Shown here: piece by piece, positions 9,902 to 21,084 of the stretch
Layout of the letters: each line of letters opens with the position of its first letter
Position numbering within the stretch: the stretch's first letter is position 1
DNA from: Nemertoderma westbladi
Lineage: Eukaryota > Xenacoelomorpha > Nemertodermatida > Nemertodermatidae
DNA: 64,000 nucleotides
Reading direction: 5' to 3'
Assembly (NCBI GenBank): GCA_032718475.1
Contig: JAUCBJ010003721.1
Location: 91,371 to 155,370 of the forward strand
Made by a program: the position numbers and the translations under genes
Notes under the pieces: model-generated
Seen by the model: only the letters and a program-made list of their open reading frames with translations
The model's database searches: none
What the model was told of the DNA's origin: nothing

Positions 9902-12900
9902 CAGTAGGGAACATACCCTTAAATAAGCTCCAAAAGTGGGTTCTTATTTAAGGAAAATGGCTCTTATTTAGGGGTTTTTGGGCCTTTTTTGGATATTTTT
10001 TCGACATAATATGCAAGAACTTGTTTCAGGTAAAAATACCGCATAATTTTATTTCACAATATAAAAGTTGGGTCTTTCTTGAACCTAATGCAAAAAACCA
10101 GAAAACATTTCACCGTCCGGTTTTTTTTCTACAAGCGTTTTAAAATTGCATCAAAAATACGACCAGTTCCTAAATAAGAGGGATTTTTTAAATTTACCTT
10201 ATTTAAGACATCGAAATTGTACACATAAATACTAAAAGTCCTTAAATAAGAACTTTTTGACATGGGTTTCATATTTAGGTATACAATTTCATTCCAAAAT
10301 CTGCATACTCCTTAAATAAATTAAATATTTCTCATTTCTCATATATTAAATTAAATAAATTAAATTAAATATCCTTATATAATGTCTCTTTTAACCTCGT
10401 CTCCCAGCCCCGTCCTCCTTCTGCCCTTAACTGCTTATGACAGTTATGACCTCCTAACTGCCTAACCTTTACAGGACATTGCAAGATGCAGAGATAAGGG
10501 AGCTTCTGAACTTAATTTGATAGGTGCAAAAATGCACAACGAGCAACAATGACCAACAATAAGCAACAACGAGCAACAAATGAACAATGAGTAACAAAAC
10601 AACGAGCAACAATGAGCAACAACGAGTAACATTGAGCAACAATGAGCAATACTAAAGTACAACAACGAGCAATAATGAGGAACAACGACTGAACGAGCAA
10701 CAATGAGCAACAACGAGTAACAATGAGCAACTACAGAACTATGACTACTATGAGTAACATTGAGCAACAATGAGAAACAATGAGCAACAACGAGCAAAAA
10801 TGAGCAATAATAAAGTACAACAACGAGCAACAGCGAGAAACAACGAACAACAATGAGCAATAATGAGGAACAACGACTGAACGAGCAACAACGAGTAACA
10901 TTGAGAAACAACGAGCAACAATGAGCAATAATAAAGTACAACAACGAGCAACAATGAGCAACAACGAGCAACAATGAGGAACAACGACTGAACGAGCAAT
11001 AATAAAGTACAACAACGAGCAACAATGAGCAACAACGAGTAACAATGAGTAATAATGAGCAACAACGAGCAATAATAAAGTACAACAACGAGAAACAACG
11101 ACCAATAATTAGGACATGAGGAACAAAGAGTAACAATGAGCAACAATGACAATGAGTAACAACGAGCTGACGAGTAACATTGAGCAATAATAAAGTATAA
11201 CAACGAGTAACATTGAGCAACAATGAGCAATAATAAAGAACAACAACGAGCAACAATGAGCAACAACGAGCAATAATGAGCAACAACTGAACAACGACTG
11301 AACGAGCAACAACGAGTTATATTGAGCAACAACGAGCAATAATAAAGTACAACAACGACTGAACGAGCAGCAATGAGTAATATTGAGCAACAATGAGGAA
11401 CAACGATTGAACGAGCAATAATAAAGTACAACAACGAGCAACAATGAGCAACAAAGAGCAATAATAGAGTACAACGAGCAATAATAAAGTACAACTAACG
11501 AGCAACAATGAGCACCAACAAGCAACAATGAGCAACAATGACCAACAACGGGAAATAATAAAGCACAACGAGCAGCAATGTGCAACAACGAGCAACAAAC
11601 TGCGTCGAACCGGATTGAATGTGGGGGAGAGCCACGTTCAAGTGAGCGAAACCTTAGCATATGGGTGCTATTAACGAGTTGTCTGTCGTCGTTGTAAATT
11701 TTTTATCGCTAATAACTCGGTCATTCCTTGATGAAATTAAACGAAACTTGGTATGTATGTAGTCTGTCAAAAGATTAGAAATAATCTAAAGTTTGGTAAA
11801 AAACAAACTGACAAACGAACACAATGAGGCAAATTAAGGAGACGAGTATTGTGTTGAACGACCTCTGACTAACGAAAGACAACATGTTAATGGGGTGGGG
11901 CCCCTATCAGCTAGGGCTAGCTAAGGCTTTGCTCATTTCATGCTGCGTAAAGGTCCCACGAACGTGTCCCACTGCTGCGTGAGCCAGTTGAGCCAAAAAC
12001 GTCATCCAGTCATCATCTTTAACCTTCATAACGTCTATCAGCTGCCCGACGGAACCATCTTTGTGTCTATTGACATGAAATTGACATTGGTTTTTTTTTC
12101 ACACCTTTCTGCCTTTCAAGTACAACATTGTGGCAATCCATCTAAGTGGGGCGTAACGCGGAGCAGGAGAGGAAATGCAGGACACAAGTTAGTTTTTCGA
12201 AACTGTGCGGCGATGTCCAGTTACTTGAGTCATGCTGTCATGTCTCATCGAAATACCTGACAATGTATGTGCGCTCAGATGGGCGATGGGCTATTCTTTT
12301 GAATATCAATGGGCTATTCTATGCTACCGTGTGAGGTAAGAATGCCAGTTCTAGCGACTTCATTATGATACGATATTCTATAGAGGATTTATAGAGTGCA
12401 GTGCAACTATTGTCTGATTGTCCTTATCCTTAACCCAACAAAGCAATATTCAGACTGACATAAATCAAAGAATTAGGGTATGAAAGAAGTGTAACATATA
12501 CTGCACACTGTAAGGAATAAGGAATATTTATTTTATTTAAGGAATGTGCAGATTTTGGAATACAATTGTATTCCTAAATAAGAAACCCAGGTCAAAAAGT
12601 TCTTATTTAGGGACTTTTGGTCTTTATTTTCGATTTCGATATCTTAAATAAGGTAAATTTAAAAAATCCCGCTTATTTAGGAACTAGTCGTATTTTTGAT
12701 GCAATTTTAAAACGCTTGTAGAAAAAAAACCGGACGGTGAAATGTTTTCTGGTTTTTTGCTTTATGTTCAAGAAAGACCCAACTTTTACATTGTGAAATA
12801 AAATTATGCGGTATTTTTTCCTGAAACAAGTTATTGCATATTATATCGAAAAAATATCCAAAAAAGGCCCAAAAACCCCTAAATAAGAGCCATTTTCCTT

Positions 12901-12948
12901 AAATAAGAACCCACTTTTGGAGCTTATTTAAGGGTATGTTCCCTACTG
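9902..12948. mobile_element. 3.05 kb element with ~430-bp inverted arms
   Basis: The left arm (9902 to about 10325) and right arm (about 12525-12948) are long, nearly identical inverted repeats. The outer ends read CAGTAGGGAACATACCC inward from both sides and are flanked by a perfect 5-bp duplication, CTAGG (9897-9901 and 12949-12953). The arms are rich in a CTTAAATAAG-type motif. The interior carries a ~1.1 kb minisatellite and a segment near 11620-11830 related to the repeat family at 44-50 kb. No transposase is recognisable. The CAGT start and 5-bp duplication resemble the MITEs next door, which suggests a related transposase. Confidence 0.88.
10510..11600. repeat. 10-bp minisatellite inside the inverted-arm element
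   Basis: About 1.1 kb made mostly of the decamer AAYGAGCAAC (AACGAGCAAC / AATGAGCAAC) with interspersed TAATAAAGTAC and GACTGAACGAG variants. The minus strand gives several long fake frames of Cys/Leu/Ser/Val-rich protein; these follow from the repeat and are not genes. It is strongly purine-skewed on the plus strand. Confidence 0.9.
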
Positions 12949-13196
12949 CTAGGCCTAATAACTAAATGCAATAGGCCTAGTAGCTATAAAAGCTATAAAA
13001 CTCAACAATCATAGAGAAAAATCATCTAGGCTCTGAGGCTATTTACAGATTTAGGCCTACCAGCCTACGGAGTTAGTTACAGCTATCTGCCTATTGCTGC
13101 CTATCAGCCTATCTAGTAAAACTACAAATCTGTGTAGGCCTAACTCAAAAACGATCAGGAATTTGGACAATTGGCTGATTGGACTTATTCTACACC

Positions 13197-13435
13197 GGGT
13201 CCTACGAATTACCCCAAAATACCCCAAAACACCCCAAAATACTCCAAAATACCCCAAAATAGTCAAAAATACCCCAAAAGGCTAAAAAATTACCCCAAAA
13301 TAAGCTAACAATGTTTTTTAACAGCGAGGGAAAGGAGCAGGTTACAGTGGCAAGTTTTTTTAACCAAAACAATAAACGAGAGTGAAGAAACAATTTTTAA
13401 TTATTTTGGGGTAATTCGTCATTATTTTGGGGTAA
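13197..13435. repeat. ACCCCAAAAT repeat with inverted ends
   Basis: Begins TCCTACGAATTACCCCAAAA, contains about six copies of a TACCCCAAAA decamer, and closes with ATTTTGGGGTAATTCGT in inverted orientation near 13401-13420. Between these lies a single copy of the dispersed GGGAAAGGAGCAGGTTACAG motif (13328-13380). A diverged relative starting TCCTACGAATTACTC lies at 38609-38735, so this is probably a small mobile element. Confidence 0.6.
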
Positions 13436-13736
13436 GATGCAGTGTAGGCCCATGGCCTACTATATATAGTAGGCCATGGTAGGCCTAATATCGATCACGG
13501 TACGGTACTAACAGCCTACTGCAGTACTGTCTGACTGTTTACTGCAACTGCAGTAGGCCTACACAGTACAGCAGTAGTTGTACAGTTGTACTGGTGCAGT
13601 ACCGGTAGTTAGTACTGATAATAATCTGAATTTTGGAATTGAAGACTGCTTTACTGACAGAAATGCTATTGTGTGATACCAGCACCAATTACGTTAGCTG
13701 AAGAGAAAAATGTTAATAAAAATTAATGTAATTTTC

Positions 13737-14835
13737 GGGTAAATCTTTTCGACCTAGGCGTAGACCTACGCGTAGCTACGCGTAGTTCGCAACATTGGGT
13801 CATATATCACCAGTTTCAGAGTTTTAACATTAACTACGCGTAGGTGCTACGTATAACTAAGCGTAGGTGCTACCCATAACTATGCCTATACATCGTTTAT
13901 CTGTTTATCATTAGTAGGCCTACGTTACGTATTCCAAGCGGTTCAGTACTAAAATAAGACAATACGGTATGTTCAATAAACAACCCACAACCATCAAATG
14001 CTTTCAACAGTAATGCATCCTATACCTGTATACTCTATATAGAAGAATACGCTAAGACTACACATATTCTTCACTTCATGCGTTGCGGGTGCTAAAATGT
14101 TGTACCGGTAATAATGTTTAGAGTTCAAAAATAGTTTACAAAGGAAATAGGCCGATGGTTCTTATCAATTCTCTATGCTTTTTATTGCCTTTGTTCACGA
14201 TAGGGCAAGTATATATTTAATATGTTAACCCCTTGACAAGGGAAGGGGGAGACTAAATTGTCTACCATGATTGGTTGCACTTGTTATTTGACCAAACAAT
14301 TGAATTATATGCAGTATTTATCAGCTTTCGTTAACCACTTCACCGGTAGATTGGTAGCTTACTACTGTAGAATATTTAAATAATCCAATGGAAACAAAGA
14401 TACTTGAATCATGAGACGTGAATTTTAAGTCTACTTTTTATTCATCCTGTGTTTGTATGTGAAAGAGCCGAATATTATTTATTACCAGTGCTATGTAGAG
14501 ATATGAGTTTCCGATTCTGTTATTCCATTTGTCTGATAATCAGATACCTGACATATACCGATACTTGCCTAACAACTAAACCCTACCGGACCTGAAATGA
14601 AAAATCATTGTTCTCAGGACGGCTACGCGTAGCTACGCGTAGCACCTTCGCGTAGTTTCAAAATACCTACGCGTAGAACCTTCGCGTAGTTTCAAAATAC
14701 CTACGCGTAATTCCAAAATAACTACGCGTAGTTTTAAAACTTCTACGCGTAGTTGTTAAAATGGCAGTAAGTCTGGCCCTACCGGTAAATGACAGGAATG
14801 GAAGTTACAAACTACGCGGTCGAAAAGATTTACCC
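13737..14835. mobile_element. 1.1 kb element with ACGCGT palindromes and 8-bp target duplication
   Basis: Terminal inverted repeats GGGTAAATCTTTTCGACC are perfect at both ends, and the flanks carry a perfect 8-bp duplication, TAATTTTC (13729-13736 and 14836-14843). Both ends hold clusters of the self-complementary motif CTACGCGTAG, about four or five copies on the left and eight on the right. There is no coding potential. An 8-bp duplication fits hAT, P or Merlin-type non-autonomous elements. A second copy's left end is at 28626-28800. Confidence 0.9.
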
Positions 14836-14969
14836 TAATTTTCGACTAGTTAAATTAATGATAAAGTTTAAAGATATTTTAAGAATTTATCGGATATTTT
14901 AATTTAAAGAATTTAAAATATAACTTTAAAATCTGTCAACTATTACAAACGGGCGCTGGAAGCACGGGG

Positions 14970-15031
14970 GCAGCTGCCCCCCCCCCCCCCCCCCTTGCCC
15001 TAATGACAGGGGGGGGGGGGGGGGGGGCAGC
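14970..15031. repeat. C-run/G-run hairpin
   Basis: GCAGCTGCC runs into about 20 C bases, then a 12-base loop (TTGCCCTAATGA), then about 20 G bases ending GGGCAGC. The two arms are complementary over roughly 25 bases, so single strands could fold into a long G:C hairpin. It lies just left of the nested LINE pair. Confidence 0.85.
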
Positions 15032-15075
15032 AATGTGCACTCCAGAATTACCTCACACAACGGCCCATCTAACTA

Positions 15076-15124
15076 TACAAGAGTCCCACAAGAAATGAAA
15101 ATTAATAAGTTGGTGCCAATTCCC
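15076..15124 (+). pseudogene. LINE copy A, left piece
   Basis: Encodes VPQEMKINKLVPIP, the same segment found inside the LINE at 16322-17150 (VPQEMKTNKLVPVP) but on the opposite strand. It is the 5'-truncated start of copy A, which resumes at 17152 after the insertion of copy B. Confidence 0.8.
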
Positions 15125-17151
15125 ACTACTAGGATCGGCATGCTGCATTGCAGCTGCATTTTTAAGAATGCTGTGCCGGCTTATCGACAAAATTGCACCG
15201 CCACAACTCCCTATCACCCATGACATTTGCTAGATCATCCGCATCTTCAAGGCCAGTGTCATTTAAGATGCGTCTCAAGAAAGTCATGGGCTGTCCACCA
15301 TGCTTATTCCCTCCATGAGGCTGCCAAAGTACAAGATTATGCACTGGCTGGTCCTCACGGCGAAAGCAATATCCTGCAAAGCGGAGGCGATTTTGTTCTA
15401 GTGTCAAGCTTGGGGGAACCAATGAGACACCTCCAATGTTATATAGTGTCTGGTTGGAGATGTGTGCATTGTACTTGACACAATGAACCCGGCGTAGCAT
15501 TCTTGTGAATGTGCCATCCAGAGATTTGGTGTCCTCAGCAGTTAGAGCCCAGCATGGACTCCCATAGTGGAACTACTGCTGCTCTAAGTAATCGGACCTT
15601 AAGTTTCCGATTAATTCTCGGTGACTTCCAAATCCTGGAAAGCCTATTCAAGGCTGCCCATGCCTTTCCCTTACGTATTCGAAGGTCCTCACCTGACTTC
15701 CGGATCCATGATCCCTGGTAACAGAAGTCATCCACATGCTCAAGCATACCATCTTTTGAGCTTATGCTCATCCGATCAGAGACTTGCTGAGGACTTTCAA
15801 AGTTAACTGTCAAAATTTTCGTCTTTCTGGAGTTAATAAAAAGACCAACACTAGAAGCAGCATGTTCTAATGAACTGAGGAGCCGTTGGGCTCCCTCTAA
15901 TGATTCTGAGAGTACTGTACTCCTAAGTCATCAGCAAAGTCTAGATCAGTTAGGTACTTGGTAGGGTTTCCTCGACTTCTGGAGCCAGTAGGTGGAGTTA
16001 TCATCACCCCATCATCATTATGATGATCTAAGGACATGCGTAGAACATAGTCAACAACAATTATGAACAAGAATGGTGCAAGTGTGTCTCCCTGGAGGAC
16101 GCCCCATAACACTTCAAATGGTTCTGTGTCACCGTCAACAGTAGACACAAATGTTGTCGAACCATCGTATACTGATCTGATTGCTGCAATAATTTTATCA
16201 GGAATCCCATATAATGAAAGTATGCTGAACATACGTGAGCGAGAGACTGAATCAAAGGCCTTGAAGACGTCAACAAAGATAACAGCCAGATGCCTGTCTT
16301 TCTTTTTTGATAACTCTTCAATTATCCTTCTAAGTGCCAAAATGGGCTCCATGGTCCCACGACCTTTACGGAACCCATTCTGATTTCACAGAGCAGTCTC
16401 TCAATGGGATCCCTGATGCGATTTAATATAATTCTATTGTATAGCTTTGCAGCAATCGAGATCAATGAGATTCCCCGAAAAGTACCATAGAGTGTTAGGT
16501 TGCTCTTCTTGGGAACTGGCACCAACTTATTTGTTTTCATTTCTTGTGGGACTCTTGTTGTTCGGTACATGTCTACTATGATGGGATAGATGAGCTTTAA
16601 ACACTCAGGTATTTTAAAGACCTCAGGGGGAACACCATCTACTCCACTGGCACGATTGGTCTTAATGCTCTTTGCAGCAGCCTTCACTTCTGCAAAGGAA
16701 ATATCACCAATGGGAATATCTGGGAGTACAGACTCAGACACTTTTACTTCTATAAAGTTATCAGGCAATACCTTGTCATTATTGAGGAGCTTTTCAAAGT
16801 GGGTCTTCCAACCATTGAGGCGATCGGCTGGTGTTTCGGCCTTAACCTTGGTGGTTGGTTGGCCTTTTCGACCAGCAAGCAAGTTGATCGATCTCCATGC
16901 CTGGGATGATTGCCTGCTGTCGTCAGCATCATTGATGGCATCAACCTGTTGGTTTATTAGCTCCTGCAAATTAAGAGAGTACTGCCTGTTCAGGGACCTA
17001 GATGCAGCCTTAACTGCATTCTTGGCCGCTGTAGTCTGATTGAGTCGGGACTCTCTCTGCGCCTTGTAGAGGTCATTTCGGCGTTTCCTGTTTCGAGGGT
17101 ATACAGGAACTGTTTCCGCAGCTGCTAACTTAACTGCCTCTGTGAAGGCAG
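15125..17151 (-). mobile_element. LINE copy B, 5'-truncated, frameshifted
   Basis: A non-LTR retrotransposon on the minus strand. Coding pieces in order are 17150-16322 (linker before the reverse transcriptase, then its first motifs), 16352-15897 (VIFVDVFKAFDS, GVLQGDTLAPFLFI and the catalytic LDFADD) and 15813-15162 (thumb and C-terminus ending NFVDKPAQHS). FADD replaces the commoner YADD. At least two frameshifts make it inactive. Its 3' end is the rule-like GATCCTAGTAGT. The flanks carry TTCCC on both sides (15120-15124 and 17152-17156), within a looser 10-base match. The family resembles RTE-like or related endonuclease-type LINEs, but I cannot assign the clade firmly. Confidence 0.88.
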
Positions 17152-18135
17152 TTCCCAAGGATAAGGGCAACCTAATACCCTATGGATCTTTTCGGGGAAT
17201 CTCATTGATCTCGATTGCTGCAAAAAGCTATCAAATATAATATTATATTAAATTGCATCAGGGATCCTATTGAGAGACACTCAAAAGGATAATAGGAAGA
17301 GTTATCAAAAAGGAAAGGACAGGCATCAGGCTGTTATCTTTGTTGACTTCTTCAAGGCCTTTGATTCAGTCTCTCGCTCACGTATGTTCAGCATACTTTC
17401 ATTATATGGGATTTCTGTTGAAATTATTGCAGCAATCAGATCAGTATACAATGGTTCGACGATATCTGTGTCTACTGTTGACTGTGACACAGATCCATCC
17501 GAAGTGTTGTGGGGGTCCTTCGTGGTGATACACTTTGCACCATTCTTATTTATAATTGTGGTTGACTACTATATGTTCTACCTATGTCCTTAGATCATCA
17601 TAATGATGATGGAGTGATGATAACTCCACCTACTGTCTCCAGAAGTCGAGGAAACCCTACCAAGTACCTAACTGATCTAGACTGCTGATGACTTAAGAGA
17701 CTCACCAGAGGGAGCCCAACGGCTCCTTAGCTCATTAGAATAGGCTGCTTCTAGTGTTGGTCTTTTTGTTCCTCAGGAAGACCAACATTTTGACAGTTAA
17801 CTTTGAAAGTCCTCAGAAAATGTCTGATTGTATGAGCATAAGCTCAGAAGATGATATGTTTGAGCAGGTTGACGACTTCTGTTGTCTGGGATCATGGATC
17901 GGGAAGTCAGGTGAGGACCTTCGCAGACGTCAGGGAAAGGAATACGATTTGGAAGTCACACAGAATACGTCGGAAACTAAAGGTCCAAATTTTAAGAGCA
18001 TCAGTAGTTCCAGTACTCCTCTATGGGAGTCCATGCTGGGCTCTAACTGCAGAGGACACCAAATCTCTAGATGGCACAATCACAGGAATGCTACGTCGGG
18101 GTAACTGTTTGAAGTACAATGCACAAATCTTCAAC
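17152..18135 (+). pseudogene. LINE copy A, right piece, degraded
   Basis: Plus-strand continuation of the copy that starts at 15076. It covers TTCCCAAGG...GGGGAATCTCATTGATC, then a reverse transcriptase piece (HQAVIFVDFFKAFDSVSRSRMF at 17320-17395), a decayed ADD region near 17690 and thumb sequences to about 18130. Several indels, an internal deletion and stops show it is older than copy B. The 3' tail seen in the sibling copies is missing. Confidence 0.85.
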
Positions 18136-18375
18136 CTATATTCTAATATAAGCGAAGCTTCGTAAACCATACCATAATAAATTCCAAATAATGACGCCAA
18201 AATAAATACAGCACTTTCACAATGGCAGTACGCAAGTTTATACTTCCATTCCAAAACAAGAATAATAGTATTCTTCTAATAAAATCAAAGCTTCGTAAAT
18301 GAATGATGCACAGGATTCGTAAGTAGATTTTAAGAAAAAGTGATTTACACATGATGCATCAAGATGGGGGTAGGA

Positions 18376-18870
18376 TTACCGGAGATCACCTAGTAGAGAG
18401 CAACTTAGAAGGACATGGGCTTCGGTCTGTATAGAACCGCATTTACAAAAACGTCTGTCTTGAGGAATACGCGACCACCTGCCAGTCTCGACAGCAAGAT
18501 ATGTGGACATTAAACGGAAACGTGACCAGTAAATACGGTGGCGTTCAGAACCATGCACGTAGCAGTAGCTACGGTATACGGTGGGAATCTCAAACGAAGG
18601 ATTTATAGAATTGTAAAACAGCCGTCGGCGTCGAGTACTGGTAGAGTCATTATGCACAGCTTCTATTAAACCCTCACGCTCCTCGGACGCATAGTTACTG
18701 TTGTCCCTAGAATTCGGTCGATTACTAACCCCATTGGAGTATGTCCTTGGCGAGCTAAACAATAAAAAACTTTCCTTGACGCGTAAGAATAATCGCTTCT
18801 GGCGATGGAAGGCCCAATTCCAAAAGAAGAAGGTCGTGGAAGGTCTGGGGTCGGACGTCAATAGCCGATT
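18376..18870 (-). pseudogene. LINE C-terminal fragment with CxC...H...C motif
   Basis: The minus strand encodes up to 161 residues ending in a segment like RFRLMSTYLAVETGRWSR, then CKCGSIQTEAHVLLSC. This Cys/His knuckle after a RFR...ETGRWSR stretch is typical of the C-terminal end of several animal non-LTR retrotransposon polyproteins. Only this end remains; the reverse transcriptase is absent. It lies directly beside the element at 18897-20018. Confidence 0.6.
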
Positions 18871-18896
18871 TCAGCATGTTAAAGTACTGCTTAGTT

Positions 18897-20018
18897 CCTG
18901 GGGCGGTATTCATAAATGTAACTAACTAGGAACTTAGTCCTAGTCACATCAAGTTAGTAAGTGCTTGTACTAATTCGGTATTCAGAGAAGTTGGTGCTAC
19001 TTATTACTAACGTATTTAGTACTAGTTGTTGCTAAACTGGTATTCATAGAATTTAGTCTTACTTCAGTTAGTATTAGCTGTAACTTACATTTCTAGTCAC
19101 ATGAAGATGTGACTAAGTTGGTAAGAACGCTTACTTATTCTATGTTGGCCTTCATACATACAGTGTGGTTAATATGTTATGGACGACTCCGGCCACATTA
19201 TACTCTCTCTTGTTTTTCTAGCATTCTCTGTTAATTGCAAATGTGTTGTTGCAGAGAAACTATCAAATGTAATGACATAAAGCTTTTTGTTTTTTAAACA
19301 TATATCCGACTTAAATTTCCAAATTTCAGCTTACATTCTTGAATGGTGAGATTGCGTCCGTTGAAAAATGTGTTTCGCTAAAGAATTCTACCATTCGCGA
19401 ACTTTCGCAAGATGACAAAGCGGTAGCGTTCCCACTTCATTATTTTCATCTCTATTACCAAATGTAAATAACGGGATTCGATAATGGTAGCCAATTGATT
19501 TATCGCCTTACTAAAAATAATAATTTTTCACTAAAATTTTAACAGGAAATCACTAAAATATTCAGTTTCCACTAAAACCTATTAATTAACATTAAATCTA
19601 TTAATTATAAATTATTGCTAAAATGTTGGAAAGGGCAGGTTACAGTGCCACGTTATTCTAACCTAAATAATGAAGGGAATTTATTACAACAGGCCGTAAC
19701 AGATTTATTTTTGATGATTCAAAAATATATTTTAGTGATAATTAAATTGAGTGGAGGAAATATATATTTGATAACGAAAAAAATTTACTGGAAAACAGGA
19801 ATTGTTTTAGTGACCAATATAATTAATGGCTTTAATGTAGGCTACCAATACTAATGAAACAGTAAACATAGAGACATGCTTAAGTTGAAACTGAAAGCTT
19901 TTTGATAAACATAAGTTAAAGTACCGGCACAGCTACAAATAGGCTAGAACTAAGTTTAGTAACAGCTGCCACTAAGTAGCTGTAACTAATACTAACTCTA
20001 TGAATACCGCCCCAGGAG
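18897..20018. mobile_element. 1.1 kb element with GGGGCGGTATTCATA inverted ends
   Basis: Left end CCTGGGGCGGTATTCATA and right end TATGAATACCGCCCCAGG are perfect inverted repeats. The interior is AT-rich and non-coding, with another dispersed AAAGGGCAGGTTACAGTGCC motif near 19628. I could not fix a target duplication. GGGGCG...TATTCATA ends are reminiscent of PIF/Harbinger or ISL2EU-type elements, but this is a family resemblance only. Confidence 0.75.
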
Positions 20019-20188
20019 CAAAATTCGCACCTAACCACGATTCGCAGCTATATAAAATCGCTGTCATAACGCCAGCATTAAATACTTTCATTTTCAACCA
20101 AAGAGGACTTACCGCGTGTTTGCTCCTAAATGAGTGGAATTTCGAAACGTGTTTTACTTTATCAGCTGCATGTAACTCGACAGCTTTT

Positions 20189-20572
20189 TTACTCCTCCTG
20201 ATTGGACAATTGGGTCCCTAAATAAATATATGATGGGCAGTTCGAAACCTTTAAAACGCTGTCTTTAGTTGCAAAGACAAAATCGGATTTATCACATGAA
20301 TCGCCGTTAATCACAATAAATTTAATCTTCTTCTGGTTAATTTTCATATTATATTCATCACAGTAATCTAAGAGAACTTTAAATTTCTGACTCGCGGATT
20401 CCCGTGCGCGATGCCATTGTAAGAGAAGGCAATATATCGAGCTTGAAGGTGAATATATGTCTGCTGGCCAGACAGTAGTGTAGCTAATGCAATGGATGGG
20501 GAAGCCAGCCTGCGGCGATATTGATTTGTGATGTATATAGGAGGGCCCTTTGCCCCACAAATTCGGGTTCAT
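20189..20572 (-). pseudogene. LINE reverse transcriptase fragment
   Basis: The minus-strand frame includes FKVLLDYCDEYNMKINQKK and later SYIYLGTQLSN. This is the region just after the catalytic YADD in CR1/RTE-like reverse transcriptases (L...L..YC....M.IN..K, then F.YLG). The start of the frame is unrelated sequence. It is a short, isolated, dead fragment. Confidence 0.55.
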
Positions 20573-20844
20573 AATAATTCGGGGAAATGTAAATTTATCT
20601 GTGAATATGAAGCACTACTGGAGGCAATATTAAAGGTACTCTTTCACTTGCTTCCTTCTCTTGATTTTACGTACAAGGCAAGGGGGACTCCACACTAACT
20701 CCCACGGATGAACACAGAGGATGATCTCATATACATATTAGGCCTATATATTGTGCTGTGCGATGGCCGTATTTCGATTTTGAATCATTTTTTGCATTAC
20801 AAACAAGATTTATTTATCCTTAATTAAATCAAATTGATTTTATG

Positions 20845-21080
20845 ACCATGTGGGTTTTTTGGGATGCTGATCACGAATATGACACTGAAATATATCGTAC
20901 ATTATTGATTAGGGAATTTTTGGATATGTGCGTGTCAATGTGCGGCATGAAAAATACAAGTTGCACAAATTTGGTAATACAAAAATGATTACCAAATCAA
21001 CGTGATTTTTAGACATTATGGGTTTTCTGGGACGCTGATCACGAATATGACACTCAAAAATATCGGATTATCGAACTAAA
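20845..21080. repeat. Two copies of a TGATCACGAATATGACAC segment
   Basis: GGGTTTTTTGGGATGCTGATCACGAATATGACAC at about 20848 recurs with few changes at about 21020, roughly 170 bases apart, including the following AAATATCG. It looks like a tandem duplication of part of a dispersed repeat. Confidence 0.6.
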
Positions 21081-21084
21081 TTCG

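Noticed and set aside
10462-11660. Long Leu/Cys/Ser-rich frames on the minus strand, resembling membrane proteins
   Set aside because: They arise from the AAYGAGCAAC minisatellite and overlap each other in different frames.
11940-12334. Two overlapping frames inside the inverted-arm element
   Set aside because: No transposase motif or family resemblance; part of the segment contains a relative of the 44-50 kb repeats.
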